A stretch of DNA of 64,000 bases. It comes from Gari tellinella (lineage: Eukaryota; Mollusca; Bivalvia; Cardiida; Psammobiidae). Shown here in pieces: positions 49,700 through 59,755 of this stretch. The notes beneath the pieces were generated by a model. That model was not told the origin of the DNA. It worked only from the letters and a program-made list of their open reading frames with translations, and searched no databases. The position numbers and the translations under genes were made by a program. The stretch spans positions 18,100,291 to 18,164,290 of the forward strand of contig OV277868.1 of the NCBI GenBank assembly GCA_922989275.2. The letters run 5' to 3'. Position 1 is the stretch's first letter, and each line of letters opens with the position of its first letter.

Positions 49700-50090
49700 C
49701 ATTGTTCTGCTATGAGTTCAGTAAAGAAATCGGTGGCCGTCGATGGCCATCGATTGCGAATTGGCTACCGGTCTGAAATACAGTGGAAAACGTTATTCTT
49801 TCGGTCAAACGCATGGGCATTGCGATGGAATATAGGACATGATAACATTTTGGCAATTCAGACTACCAGTTTTAATCTGAGTGGCAAACAGTTTGGAACC
49901 TGATCAGACGCCGGAACCCGGCGTCTGATCAGGCTCCAAACTGTGTGCAATGAAAGTAACAGTTTAAGTGTAACCGGGGTTATTTGGAAAGGAAACGTTT
50001 ATTCTACTGTACTCTGCAAGCTGCAAACGGGGCACAAACTGCTATAACATAAATAGCAAACAATGGTAATTGAACACACTACAGTTGCAT
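49700..50090 (+). repeat. Segment homologous to 17995-18375, inverted
   Basis: Shared flanks around the A copy: TATGAGTTCAGTAAAGAAAT, CGATGGCCATCGATTG, GGCTACCGGTCTG, then GCAAACGGGGCACAAACTGC and CATAAATAGCAAACAATGG. Confidence 0.8.
49781..50009 (+). mobile_element. Family A, diverged, within the shared segment
   Basis: CAGTGGAAAACG to TTATTCTACTG. The apex is shortened (GACGCCGGAACCCGGCGTC). Confidence 0.85.
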
Positions 50091-50274
50091 GCCAAATGCA
50101 CCAAGCTTGGTCAGGTGACTCGTTCAACTGGAATCCCCCATAGATCATTGGACGGGAAAGAACAACCTGCTACCGTAACACCATTGGCTAAAAAACTGGT
50201 CTCTTACAAGTAAATTGTGTCATACCTAGTACTATGTCCTATTAAAATTAAAGAAACCTAAAAATAACTGTCAA
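50091..50274. other. No recognised feature
   Basis: Spacer without identified repeat ends. Confidence 0.4.
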
Positions 50275-50345
50275 AACAGTATAGATCCATATCAGACGCC
50301 GAGTTACTCGGCGTCTGATATGGATCTATACTGTTTGCAAATACA
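50275..50345. repeat. Stand-alone perfect core palindrome
   Basis: CAGTATAGATCCATATCAGA, apex GACGCCGAGTTACTCGGCGT, TCTGATATGGATCTATACTG. Several paired changes relative to other cores (GATCCATATC/GATATGGATC). No family ends recognised. Confidence 0.8.
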
Positions 50346-50542
50346 TGTACCAATTATTTGACGATTTGGCAAGCAAAGGGTTCTGTCGATAACAGTCCGT
50401 TGATTAAGAGCTAATTATCAAATACTCTCGTTGACTATCATTGACGGTACTATGCTGTGGGGAATAGGAACTATTAACATGCTTGTCCCGATATTATCAA
50501 TTTAATCATACATAAAAGTAGGCGAAATCCACGTCAAATTTA

Positions 50543-51046
50543 CAGTGCATAATATGTTACAGTGGAGAATCTGTTATTATTTCCCGTTTAAACGCAAACG
50601 TACGCACACGCAAAGTACTAAAACGTGGAAAAGAACAACTTTTGGACAATTCTGATAATTCTTGTTTATCTTGGTGGCAAACAGTTCGGAGCCTGATCAG
50701 ACGCCGGGTTACCCGGCGTCTGATCTGGCTCCAAACTGTTTGCACTGCAAATAATAGTTTTAGCGTAAAAACGTTTATTTGGAAAGAATAACAGATTCTC
50801 CACTGTATTCTTTTCCCGTTTAAACGCAAACGAAACGTAAACGCATCGCAACAAAACATAGAAAATGTCAAGTTTAAGATACAAATGTATTTCTTACAAT
50901 TTATTTTGCTCTGAGTGGCAAACAGCTTAGAGCCTGATCAGACGCCGGGTTACCCGGCGTTTGATCTGGATCCAAACTGTTTGCAAAGGAAATAAACGTT
51001 TTAGAGTAAACGCGTTTATTGGGAAAGAATAACACATTCTCAACTG
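50543..51046 (+). mobile_element. Family A host with A inserted in its terminal repeat
   Basis: CAGTGCATAATATGT on the left; after the nested copy TATTCTTTTCCCGTTTAAAC. Host core at about 50919-50985 has unmatched arms (GAGCC against GGATCC). End TTCTCAACTG. Confidence 0.85.
50560..50805 (+). mobile_element. Family A MITE nested 17 bp inside another A
   Basis: Complete with TA. Removal restores ATGTTATTCTTTTCCCG of the host end. Confidence 0.93.
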
Positions 51047-51060
51047 TAATCGTCTGCTTA

Positions 51061-51528
51061 GCCCATTACTCCATAGATATGCATTTTTCCACATTTACTT
51101 TATTCATGCACTAAACTAAAATAGTTTCAATTTATACGGTCATGAATATGAACAATGAGAAATATATTATATAAGCATATGGTTGCTTAAAGCATTCAGA
51201 TTTAATTTTCAACCTACTTAAAGCGGTCATCTATCTTCAATACAGTGGAGAATCTGTTATTATTTCCCAATAAACGCGTTTACGCTAAAACTGTTATTTC
51301 CATTGCAAACAGTTTGGAGCCAGATCAGACACCGGGCAACCCGGTGTCTGATCAGGCTCCAAACTATTTGCCCCTCAGATTATAAAACAATAATTAGAAA
51401 TGTAAAAAAAATGGTAATTTCCTACATTTTAGCGATTTGCGTGTTTAACGTTTGAGTTTCGTTTGCGTTTAAACGGGAAAGAATAACATTTTCTCCACTG
51501 TACCAGAGACAGGCTATGGAATAAAGGC
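51061..51528 (+). mobile_element. Family D split by A
   Basis: CTTAGCCCATTACTCCATAG, ACGGTCATGAATATG, hairpin worn (TTAAAGCATTCAGATTTAAT), GTCATCTATCTTCAA-TA; after A: CCAGAGACAGGCTATGGAAT, AAAGGC-TTAA. Confidence 0.8.
51243..51500 (-). mobile_element. Family A MITE nested in D
   Basis: Canonical ends. Core GACACCGGGCAACCCGGTGTC keeps pairing through matched changes. GCGTGTTTAACGTTTGAGTT adds a few bases near the right. Confidence 0.92.
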
Positions 51529-51651
51529 TTAAGCTGTCACATGTATCGTACACAATCAATTAATCTATACATTGCTTATTTGGAGGATTTAGTGCTTTTA
51601 AGGTTCCATATTTTGTCATCAAATACCTGCAGTGCCAATGTTTTCTGTATA

Positions 51652-51894
51652 CAGTGGAGACGACGTTTTCCCCCCATTAACGCGTTTACGCCTAAACGTT
51701 TATTTTAATTGCAAACAGTTTGGAGCCAGATCAGACGCCGGGAAACCCGGCGTCTGATCAGGCTCCAACCTGTTTGCCACTCAGATTAAGGTAAATCGTT
51801 TGGAATTTCAAAACGTTGTAGTTTTCTACACTTTATTGCTATGCATTTGCGTTTTGTATGCTTTTAACCGGGAAATAATAACGTCTTCTCCACT
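51652..51894 (-). mobile_element. Family A MITE
   Basis: CAGTGGAGACGACG to CGTCTTCTCCACTT. The core is perfect at the apex (CCGGGAAACCCGG). Confidence 0.85.
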
Positions 51895-51912
51895 TCAAGT
51901 CTGCATGTTTAA

Positions 51913-52157
51913 CCCAGTCATTCTCAATGACGCCATAATGTGCGTTTTGCAAACCGTTTGGGTCCTGAACAAACGCTGCGTAACGCGGCGCCTAATCTAC
52001 TAGGACCCAAACTGTTTGACACATCTATTGATATCTTATAAGTCATACAACCTAAAATCTAACTTTGAAACGTGTCTTGCAGACAACAATACTGAAGCAG
52101 ACGACAATAAAGTGGTGAAGGGGTAACTATCTCCCGATGAATTTGATCATGAAAGGG
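51913..52157 (+). mobile_element. Family B MITE
   Basis: TTAA-CCCAGTCATTCTCAATGACG; core GGGTCCTGAACAAACGCTGC..; ACTGAAGCAGACGACAATAA; TTTGATCATGAAAGGG-TTAA. Confidence 0.85.
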
Positions 52158-52244
52158 TTAACATTGAAGAACGTTCACCTTCTAAATATAGGGCCACTTT
52201 TCAGATTATGGTCACTGAATTATGCACGTCACAATTCTATTTAA

Positions 52245-52497
52245 CCCTGCCCCCCCCCCCCCCCCATATAAGCGCCCTTTAGCGAATATTATTTATTATT
52301 CCGCTGAAGAAAATAGTTTTCATTTTATCAGTCATGAATATATATTATAGGCAATATTTTCTATATTCAAGCACATGATATCTTAAAGCAGGTTGAAAGT
52401 AAAGCAAAATGCGCCTTAAGGCGCATTCTGCTTTACTGAAACCTACTTTAAGTAGTCACCTATTTTCTATACTAGAAAAGGCTATCAGGTAAAGGGT
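52245..52497 (+). mobile_element. Family D MITE with C16 tract in its end
   Basis: TTAA-CCCTG then a C run at 52250-52265, CATATAAGCGCCC; perfect hairpin apex GCGCCTTAAGGCGC at about 52410-52423 within GGTTGAAAGTAAAGCAAAAT; end GGTAAAGGG-TCAA. Confidence 0.83.
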
Positions 52498-52529
52498 CAA
52501 GTGCAAGTTACATGTAGCGAATATGTGTA

Positions 52530-53700
52530 GGGACCAATATTTATAACCATTTTGGTCCTTGCATAATATGGCAATTCACTTTGTTTAATTCTTTCAACAC
52601 TAATTGACTCGTGTGGGTTCTTATGTTTCCATGTGTATCGTTTTAGTTGCTAAGACAGGAAGCCGTCTACTTGGAATTCTAGGTAGCTTATTTTGGTGTT
52701 TACATTAAATTGTAGTATGACCGTGTTAACTTGTAAACCTAAGAATGCGATTTTGATACGCTGGTTCTAGTACAGTGGAGAATCTGTTATTCTTTCCCAA
52801 TAAACGCGTTTACGCTAAAACTATTATTTGCAGTGCAAACAGTTTGGAGCCAGATCAGACGCCGGGTAACCCGGCGTCTGATCAGGCTCCAAACTGTTTG
52901 CCACCAAGATAAACATGAAATATCAGAATTGTCCAAAAGTTGTTCTTTTCTACGTTTAAGTGTTTTGCGTTTGCGTACGTTTGCGTTTAAACGGGAAAGA
53001 ATAACAGATTATCCACTGTAAGTTGATGTAATTTGCCATCAAAAAGGCTTGTAATGTGACACATACATGTATTTTCAATATAATAATTCTAATTTAGCGA
53101 TTTCTATGAATAAGTGCTTATATTAGTTTCATGTTAAAAGTGAATGTTTTAATGACAATATTAACGTGCAAACCAGACAATGAACTTAAAAAGCAATGGT
53201 CCTGATGGGTAGTTGACCTTAAAATAATCTAATTAGACTCATATATTCCATGTAATGATCTTATTTAGCAATTTCTGTGAGTGGTTGCTAAGGTACAAAA
53301 CCAAATATCAATTTCATATAAAGTTAATGTTTATATGACAATGCTAACTTGTAAACCTTGTAATGAAACTAATTAAAGTAATTGTTTAATGGTTCTGATG
53401 GTCTGCTGTACTTTACCTTCCGAAAGGCTTGAATGTGACAAATATGTTCAGCTAAACACGCTCTTTAGGCAGTTGTTGCCATAGTTACCATGATATATTA
53501 TATGCATGTGTTGTCTTTTATTTTTATTTATAACACTACAGTATATATATTGTCATAGTCATTAAATAGTGGTCCTGGTACATTTTAAGCAATGCAGCTC
53601 AGTTACATTGTATATATATAGGCAGCTTCTTCATTAAGATTTTATAGTTTCGTTTTCATGGTTACATGTATCATGTTAGCAACCAAAATCCCAAATAATT
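52530..53700 (+). repeat. Degenerate tandem array, period about 190 bp
   Basis: Recurring words in order: TGGTCCTGATGG (53197), TGGTTCTGATGG (53390), TGGTCCTGG (53572); GTTGCTAAG / TTGCCATAGTTACC; GACAATGCTAACTTGTAAAC with ACCGTGTTAACTTGTAAACC; AAAGGCTTG-AATGTGACA. Monomers are strongly diverged. An A copy interrupts at 52773. Confidence 0.6.
52773..53018 (-). mobile_element. Family A MITE, complete
   Basis: Canonical, TA both sides, inserted into the tandem array. Right end ATTATCCACTG. Confidence 0.93.
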
Positions 53701-54216
53701 TCTTTCAAAATACTAATCAACATATTTGCTAATGGTTATTAATGATCATATTCAAGTTCAGAACGGATGCTTAAATTTTCTTTTAGTTCTTAAAGTATGC
53801 CAAAATCTTACTTTCTTGTTTTTAGTATATTGACCCCCTAAACCTTCACTTGTGTACATGTACCCATCAGATCTAAACCCAACTCATCCATCCAATCAGG
53901 TTTAATATTGAGTTGAAAGTTACTATGTTATTTTATTGTCAATATGTTACATGTATACTTCATTATCTGTCATATAATATTGTATGGTTTACCTAAAACG
54001 CCATGAACTTGTCGGTTTTTACTCACCAAATACACTGATTTTATGGGGAAATCATATAAAAGAAATGTGCACTTCTTCCAGATCTGGCATACACCGTGCA
54101 TTAAGGCCTCTTGGTCTGAACTATTCGATAATATCTACAGTATTTTTATACCAGTTGGGTCGAAAAGGAATCCATTTGAAGACCCTTTCACTCAGTTGTC
54201 TCTTCCATTACATGTA
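53701..54216. other. No recognised feature
   Basis: Remainder of the AT-rich region after the degenerate array; two overlapping open frames near 53984-54190 have no motif. Confidence 0.4.
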
Positions 54217-54462
54217 CAGTGGAGAATCTGTTATTCTTTCCCGTTTAAACACAAACGTACGCAAACGCAAAACACTAAAACGTAGAAAAGTACAACTTTA
54301 TGACAATTCTGATAATTCATCTTTATCTTGGTGGCAAACAGTTTGGAGCCTGATCAGACGCCGGGTTATCCGGCGTCTGATCTGGCTCCAAACTGTTTGC
54401 AGTGAAAATAAAAGTTTTAGCGTAAACGCGTTTATTGGGAAAGAATAACGTTTTCTCCACTG
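54217..54462 (+). mobile_element. Family A MITE, complete
   Basis: Canonical copy, apex GGGTTATCCGG, TA both sides. Confidence 0.92.
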
Positions 54463-54506
54463 TATAATAAGAATAGTAAAATTGCCTTTCGACGAAGTAG
54501 CATATA

Positions 54507-54721
54507 CAGTGCTCCCTCCCTACAACGGCCCACCGAAAAATGATTCCCTCCTTACAATAATGCCGGGTAACACGGCGTCTTATCTGGCTCTAAAGTGTTT
54601 GCCACTCATATTAAAAAAATGGTATTTAGCGTTTCAAAATATGTATTTTTTTTACATTTGACCGCATTGCGTTTGCGTTTTATTTGCGTTTAAACGAGAA
54701 AGAATAACGTCTTTTCCACTG
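54507..54721. mobile_element. Chimera: C end joined to A at the hairpin apex
   Basis: CAGTGCTCCCTCCCTACAAC and GATTCCCTCCTTACAATAA are the C long half. The sequence then jumps to TGCCGGGTAACACGGCGTCT and the A right half (GTTTGCCACTCATATTAAAA, GCGTTTAAACGAGAAAG, CTTTTCCACTG). TA outside both ends. Confidence 0.82.
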
Positions 54722-54723
54722 TA

Positions 54724-55381
54724 TAAGCATAAGTGAGAGACGCCGGGTTTAACTGGTTCCATGTAGGTATAGAAGTAGGAATTATAGTTTCTCAACAGTG
54801 TATCTCTATAACATAGGCCTATCTCAAAGATGATTTTAAAAGGCAAAGCCATATTTATATTTAAATTTAACTATAAAATTTAAAAAAAGAGGGCGACAAT
54901 GTCGCTGTATGAAAGCATAATACTATACATTAATACGCATTACGCTGAACAGATATCGGTCGTCGGGAGATGGGATAGTTAACTTATAAAAAACACGTGA
55001 CAGTAATTACTTATATTCTTTTGTTGTACCTCATAAATTCTATGTTATGTAGAATTCGAGAAAATAAAGTTCTGTTTTGTTCTGTTCTGATAGAGTAAGT
55101 GATAAGTACTTGTGTAGCCCGTCCCCATGTCTGTACAATTTAGACATAAAATGTGTTTAAACTATAATTTAGCTTCGTCTGCAAACTATGTTTTTTATGC
55201 AGCATTGTACGTCTAGATTCATCTGCATGTTTATCTATAACTTGGTTTGAAAACAAGAGCTAGGGTGCTTAACAATTTGGAACCAGATCTGCACCCAAAC
55301 TTCTAAGATTTTTCGAAATTAAACCACAGCGCGCCAAATAAAATATTGGAACTGATTCCGGATGGTATATGGACCTCGTTA
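54724..55381. other. No gene; possible LINE tail at 55010-55090
   Basis: GAATTCGAGAAAATAAAGTT followed by CTGTTTTGTTCTGTTCTG looks like a retrotransposon 3' end with a simple GTTCT-type tail. The rest is unrecognised. Confidence 0.4.
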
Positions 55382-55629
55382 CAGTTGAGAAGATGTAATT
55401 CTTTAACGATAAACGGGTTTACGGCTAAGACGTTTATTTTTATTGCAAACAGTTTGGAACCCTGATCAGACGCCGGATAAACCGGCGTCTGATCAGGCTC
55501 AAAACTGTTGCCACTAAGATTAAAATAAATCGTTAGAAATTTCAAAACGTTGTTTTTTTCTCCGTTTTAATGCTGTGTGTTTGCGTCACGTTTGCGTTTA
55601 AACGGAAAAGAATGACGTCTTCTCCACTG
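55382..55629 (-). mobile_element. Family A MITE, diverged
   Basis: CAGTTGAGAAGATG to GTCTTCTCCACTG; core apex GCCGGATAAACCGGC keeps pairing. Confidence 0.85.
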
Positions 55630-55740
55630 TTATACATCCTCTTGCTCTTCTTCATTTACAAATCAAATATTCGATTATGTAATGTAACCTGTTTTGACAG
55701 GGGACAGTAATTGCAAATGTGACAGCAGTAACCCACATCA

Positions 55741-55950
55741 ACCCCTTCACTGCCATACCCCGGGTACAGTAGATGTTTCGAAACAGTTTGGATCCTGATC
55801 AGACGCCGCATAACGCGGCGTCTGATCAGGATCCAAATTGTTTGACACTCACTTCAACATTTCTTAAATAAAAATACCTGAAATTTTAGTTTGAAAAATA
55901 AAACCAATCGAAAATTGTTTAATCGTGATGACGTCATGACATCGAAGGGA
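55741..55950 (+). mobile_element. Family B2 MITE
   Basis: CCCCTTCACTGCCATACCCC; core at about 55780-55848 with GGATCC/GGATCC arms and GCGGCG apex; AATTGTTTAATCGTGATGAC, GTCATGACATCGAAGGG. Confidence 0.75.
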
Positions 55951-56394
55951 TTAGTGAACTTTGACCTTTAGTTCAATGAGTAAATTTCGTCTACAAAACT
56001 CCCAGAGGGGTTCCCTGTATTCGCTTTTTTGGAATTATCATCAGTGCGCCAAATAGTCTGATTCCAGATGAGATGCAGGGAGGCTCGGCATCGCATCTGG
56101 TTCTAAACCGTTAACAATAGTTCTCACATAGCATGTTAAAGAAAACGTAAAATCAAACGCAATCATGTGATAAGTAGCTGATATGTTTACATTGCTTATT
56201 AATTGATTTGATTGGTTTTGATTTTACGTCGCTTTCAACAGTATTTCAGTCATATCGCGACGTCCAGCTAATTACAGGTGGAGGAAGACACTAGAAGTCC
56301 TTTATGCACTGTAACAGGCACAAATAGGCAACTGGGTAGAACCACCGACCTTCCGCAAGCCAGCTGGAAGGCACATTGCTTATTACAGTGGAGA
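55951..56394. other. No gene; worn core at 56055-56115
   Basis: TCCAGATGAGATGCAGGGAG, GCTCGGCATCGCATCTGGTT is a decayed core similar to 9064. Nothing else recognised. Confidence 0.4.
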
Positions 56395-56630
56395 ATCTGT
56401 TATTCTTTCCCGTTTAAACGCAAACGTACGCAAACGTAAAGCACTAAAGCGAAGAAAAGAACAACTTTTGGACAATTCTGATATTTCATGTTTATCTTGG
56501 TGGCAAACAGTTTGGAGCCTGATCAGACGCCGGGTTACCCGGCGTCTGATTTGGCTCTAAACTGTTTGTAACAGAAAAAATAGTTTTCGCGTAAACGCGT
56601 TTATCAGGAAAGAATAACGATTCTCCACTG
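56395..56630 (+). mobile_element. Family A MITE
   Basis: Complete ends with TA; AACGATTCTCCACTG at the right. The next element, B, starts at once with TAACCCTTTC. Confidence 0.9.
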
Positions 56631-56633
56631 TAA

Positions 56634-56770
56634 CCCTTTCGTTCTCTATGACGCTTGAAAACGCGTTTGCAAACAGTTTGGATCCTGATCAGACAACAAA
56701 ATTGAAGCAGACGACAATGAAACGGTGAAGGGGTAAAAATCTCTCAAATAATTTGAGCATGAAAGGGTTA
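56634..56770 (+). mobile_element. Family B with core apex and right arm deleted
   Basis: CCCTTTCGTTCTCTATGACG, GTTTGGATCCTGATCAGACA then directly AAATTGAAGCAGACGACAAT, GGTGAAGGGGTAAAAATC, GAGCATGAAAGGG-TTAA. Confidence 0.8.
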
Positions 56771-56799
56771 ACCCGTTATTCTGCAGGTCGCGACTTGAC

Positions 56800-56982
56800 T
56801 ATGCACTGATGGGAATGCATAATTCTTCTCCAATAGACACTTTAAGACAATTCTGACAATTCATGTTAATTTGAATGGCAAACAGTCCGGAGCCTGATCA
56901 GACGCTTCAGATTGTTTGCAAAAGAAATAATAGTTTGAGCGTAAACGCGTTTATTGGGAAAGAATAATATTTACTACACTGT
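56800..56982 (+). mobile_element. Family A fragment, apex deleted
   Basis: CACTGATGGGAATGCATAAT, core reduced to GGAGCCTGATCAGACGCTTC..GATTGTTTGC, GTAAACGCGTTTATTGGGAA, ATTTACTACACTG. Confidence 0.65.
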
Positions 56983-56989
56983 ATCGTGT

Positions 56990-57170
56990 CTATTTAAAAC
57001 TGTTTGGAGCCAGGTCAGAGGCCAGGTAACCATGCGTCTGACCAGGCTCCAAACTGTTTGCCATTCTGAATAGAAAGAATCCTCAATTTGGTTCAATACA
57101 TTTTTTCTTTTTATTGATTTTCTTTTTTGGGTTAATTCGTTTAAAACGGAACAAAAAAGTGTTCTCGCTG
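56990..57170 (-). mobile_element. Family A fragment, left end lost
   Basis: AACTGTTTGGAGCCAGGTCA core through GTTTGCCATTC and AATTCGTTTAAAACGG to TGTTCTCGCTG. Confidence 0.65.
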
Positions 57171-57394
57171 TAGATTTAATCAAAATACCATTACGTTTTT
57201 CTCAAAAGAAGAAAATCGCAGACAACAATATTAAGCAGACGATTTTTACCAGTGAAAGAATTGAAGTGATTGACGAAACAGTATTGGTATAGACAGTGTC
57301 TTTTAAAAATTAATGTATGACACTTGTGTAAACAAATATACAGTAGTTTCTGACAATAACTAACACTGGCAAAACATGTTATTCTTTCCAGTGT

Positions 57395-57645
57395 ACAGTG
57401 GAGAAAAAACGTTATTCTTTCCCGTTTAAACGCAAATGAAACGCACACGCAAATCACTGAAACGTAGAAAAGGACAACTTTTGGGTAATTCTGTTAATTC
57501 AAGTTTATCTTTGGTGGCAAACAGTCAAGAGCTCTATCAGACGCTGGGTTACCCGGTGTCTGATCTGGCGCCAAACTGTTTGCAATAGAAATAATAGTTT
57601 TAGCGTAAACGCGGTTATTGGGAAAGAATAACACATTCTCCATTG
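57395..57645 (+). mobile_element. Family A MITE
   Basis: CAGTGGAGAAAAAACG to ATTCTCCATTG; core GACGCTGGG..CCCGGTGTC slightly worn. A TGTTATTCTTTCC stretch just before it looks like the end of another, lost A. Confidence 0.88.
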
Positions 57646-57673
57646 TAGTATGTGCACCGCATTACCACGAGTA

Positions 57674-57919
57674 CAGTGGAGAATCTGTTATTATTTCCCG
57701 TTTAAACGCAAACGTACGCAAACGCAAAGAACTAAAACGTAGAAAAGTACAACTTTTGGACTATTTTGATAATTCATGTTTATCTTGGTGGGAAACGGTT
57801 TGGAGCCTGATCAGACGCCGGGTTACCCGGCGTCTGATCTGGCTCCAAACTGTTTGCACTGTAAATAATAGTTTTAGTGTAAACGCGTTTATTGGGAAAT
57901 AATAACAGATTCTCCACTG
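57674..57919 (+). mobile_element. Family A MITE, complete
   Basis: Canonical copy with TA both sides. Confidence 0.92.
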
Positions 57920-58104
57920 TAAGTCTTGCAAACAGTTTGGAGCCTGATCAGACGTCACGTAACGCAGAGTTTGATCTGGATTCAATCTGTTTCCCACTGA
58001 TATTAATATTGTTATGTCAAAAAAGCTTAAAACTTAGATTTGAGAAGTAAAAGCAGACGACAATTGTTTAAAATTGATGACGCCATGGCAGTGAATGGGT
58101 TAAA
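57920..58104. mobile_element. A/B recombinant core with B2 right half
   Basis: Left arm is A type (AACAGTTTGGAGCCTGATCA), right arm is of another family (TTTGATCTGGATTCAATCTG), so the outer arms do not match. The remainder is B2: AAAAGCAGACGACAATTG, GATGACGCCATGGCAGTGAA, TGGG-TTAA. Confidence 0.7.
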
Positions 58105-58305
58105 TCACAGAAAAATACATTTTTCCAATGATTGCATCTTATGCAAGTATTTCGAGGCAGACGTGGCGCCGAATTACTCTGCGTCTTATCTGTCCACAAA
58201 AAATTTGTCATATAGGCCTACATTGGTTTCAGTGACGTACAAACGTTCATTTGAAAAGAAAAGAAATTGAATCCTATGAACCAAATATCATAAAGGATGT
58301 AAATA
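58105..58305. other. Worn core, no gene
   Basis: GAGGCAGACGTGGCGCCGAA, TTACTCTGCGTCTTATCTGT at about 58150-58192. Confidence 0.4.
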
Positions 58306-58552
58306 CAGTTAAGAAAACGTTATTCTTTCCCAATAAAAGCGTTTACGCTAAAACTATTATTTCCATTGCAAACAGTCTGGAGCCAGATTAGACGCCGGAC
58401 AACCCAACGTCTGAACAGGCTCCAAACTGTTTGCCACTCAGTTTAAAATGAGTCGTCAATATTGTCTAAAAGTTGTCATTTTACCCATATTAATGCACTG
58501 CCTTTGCGTTTCGTTTGTGTTTAAACGGGAAAGAATAACATCTTCTCCACTG
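58306..58552 (-). mobile_element. Family A MITE
   Basis: CAGTTAAGAAAACG to ATCTTCTCCACTG; core GACGCCGGACAACCCAACGTC worn; older subtype. Confidence 0.85.
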
Positions 58553-58704
58553 TAATTTATACGTTTTGTATACATGTATCATCTCAGTGACAGACACCTT
58601 TGAGAAATACTCGTGACAATTTAAAATACACGAAATCCCCATGATGCTTGAACATATAGATCTACTTTACCAAAACAATATGTAAGCGCAACTTTGGCAA
58701 ATAT

Positions 58705-58790
58705 TTGCAAGCGGCTAAGATCCAGATCTGTCGCCGCGTAACACGGCGTCTTATTTGGATCCAAGCTGTTTGCCACTCATGTTAATTTTT
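58705..58790. repeat. Core palindrome without family ends
   Basis: GCAAGCGGCTAAGATCCAGA, TCTGTCGCCGCGTAACACGG, CGTCTTATTTGGATCCAAGC, TGTTTGCC; imperfect. Confidence 0.6.
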
Positions 58791-59217
58791 TTACAAGTTT
58801 GAAAAAGATCAAAATTAATTGGTACTTTTTTCGCAGACGATATATTTTAGCAGACACGTCAACACTTCAGCGTGATAAAGTTTAATCTTTATATGGCTAA
58901 GCTATTTTCGTCTGTCAAAATTATAGTTTGAAACACTTTAAGGATTTAACTGCATTTTTTATTACCAGAATTTCAAACAATCAAGATCCAGATGAGACGC
59001 CGAATAACTCGGCGTGTCAGATGAATCCAATTTTTTTTACATCAGTTGTTAAGCTTACAGATTTTGAACTCCTGTCTATAATTCTCGAATGTTTTTCTCT
59101 TACTTTGATATCAGTTTGTCAGTCGCATTATCTTGGCGTATAACGAGGGTTAAAACTGTGTCATAGCTACGAAAGAAATTCACCAGGATAGCATATTATT
59201 CAAATATAAAATTCCAT
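58791..59217. other. No gene; worn core near 58985-59030
   Basis: ATCCAGATGAGACGCCGAAT and AACTCGGCGTGTCAGATGAA. Otherwise unrecognised. Confidence 0.4.
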
Positions 59218-59432
59218 TGCATTTGCATATCCAATTAAGTTTTAACTTACATGACAGTTCGGTGTGCCTTCCTCAGGCTGTAAAATGACCGTTGGAGGAT
59301 GACGTCACATACCATGTTGTTAATGACCGATAGTACACGTGGTGTGTGACGTCATCCTCCAACGGTCAATTCACAGTCGGAGGAAGGAACACCAAACTGT
59401 CATGAAGTTAAAACTTAATTGGGTATGCGAAT
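59218..59432. repeat. Long palindrome, arms about 95 nt
   Basis: CATTTGCATATCCAATTAAG..TGACCGTTGGAGGATGACGT and the complement CACACACC.. GTGACGTCATCCTCCAACGG..CTTAATTGGGTATGCGAAT, around a loop of about 25 nt. Longest palindrome in the window. Confidence 0.85.
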
Positions 59433-59499
59433 CGAAACTAATTTATAATGTTTCATAGTAGTTTTGACATTTCATTGATGACACATGCAAACATACATA

Positions 59500-59691
59500 C
59501 AGTGGAGAATATGTTATTCTTTCCCGTTTAAACGCAAACGTACGCAAACGCAAATCACTAAAACGTAGAAAAATACAACTTTTGGACAATTCTGATAATT
59601 CATGTTTATCTTGGTGGCAAACTGTTTGCACTGAAAATAATAGTTTTAGCGTAAACGCGTTTATTGGGAAATAATAACGTTTTCTCCACTG
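59500..59691 (+). mobile_element. Family A MITE with the core removed
   Basis: Both ends and the flanking interior are young-subfamily, but TTGGTGGCAAACTGTTTGCA shows that the hairpin has collapsed to a single CAAACTGTTTG. Confidence 0.9.
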
Positions 59692-59704
59692 AAGACAAAA
59701 GCAT

Positions 59705-59755
59705 GTGACAGTCACGCTGGGTGACAGTCACGCTGGGTGACAGTCACGCTGGGTA
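59705..59755 (+). repeat. 17-bp tandem repeat, three units
   Basis: GTGACAGTCACGCTGGG three times in a row; each unit contains the palindrome TGACAGTCA-like GTGACNGTCAC. Confidence 0.88.
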
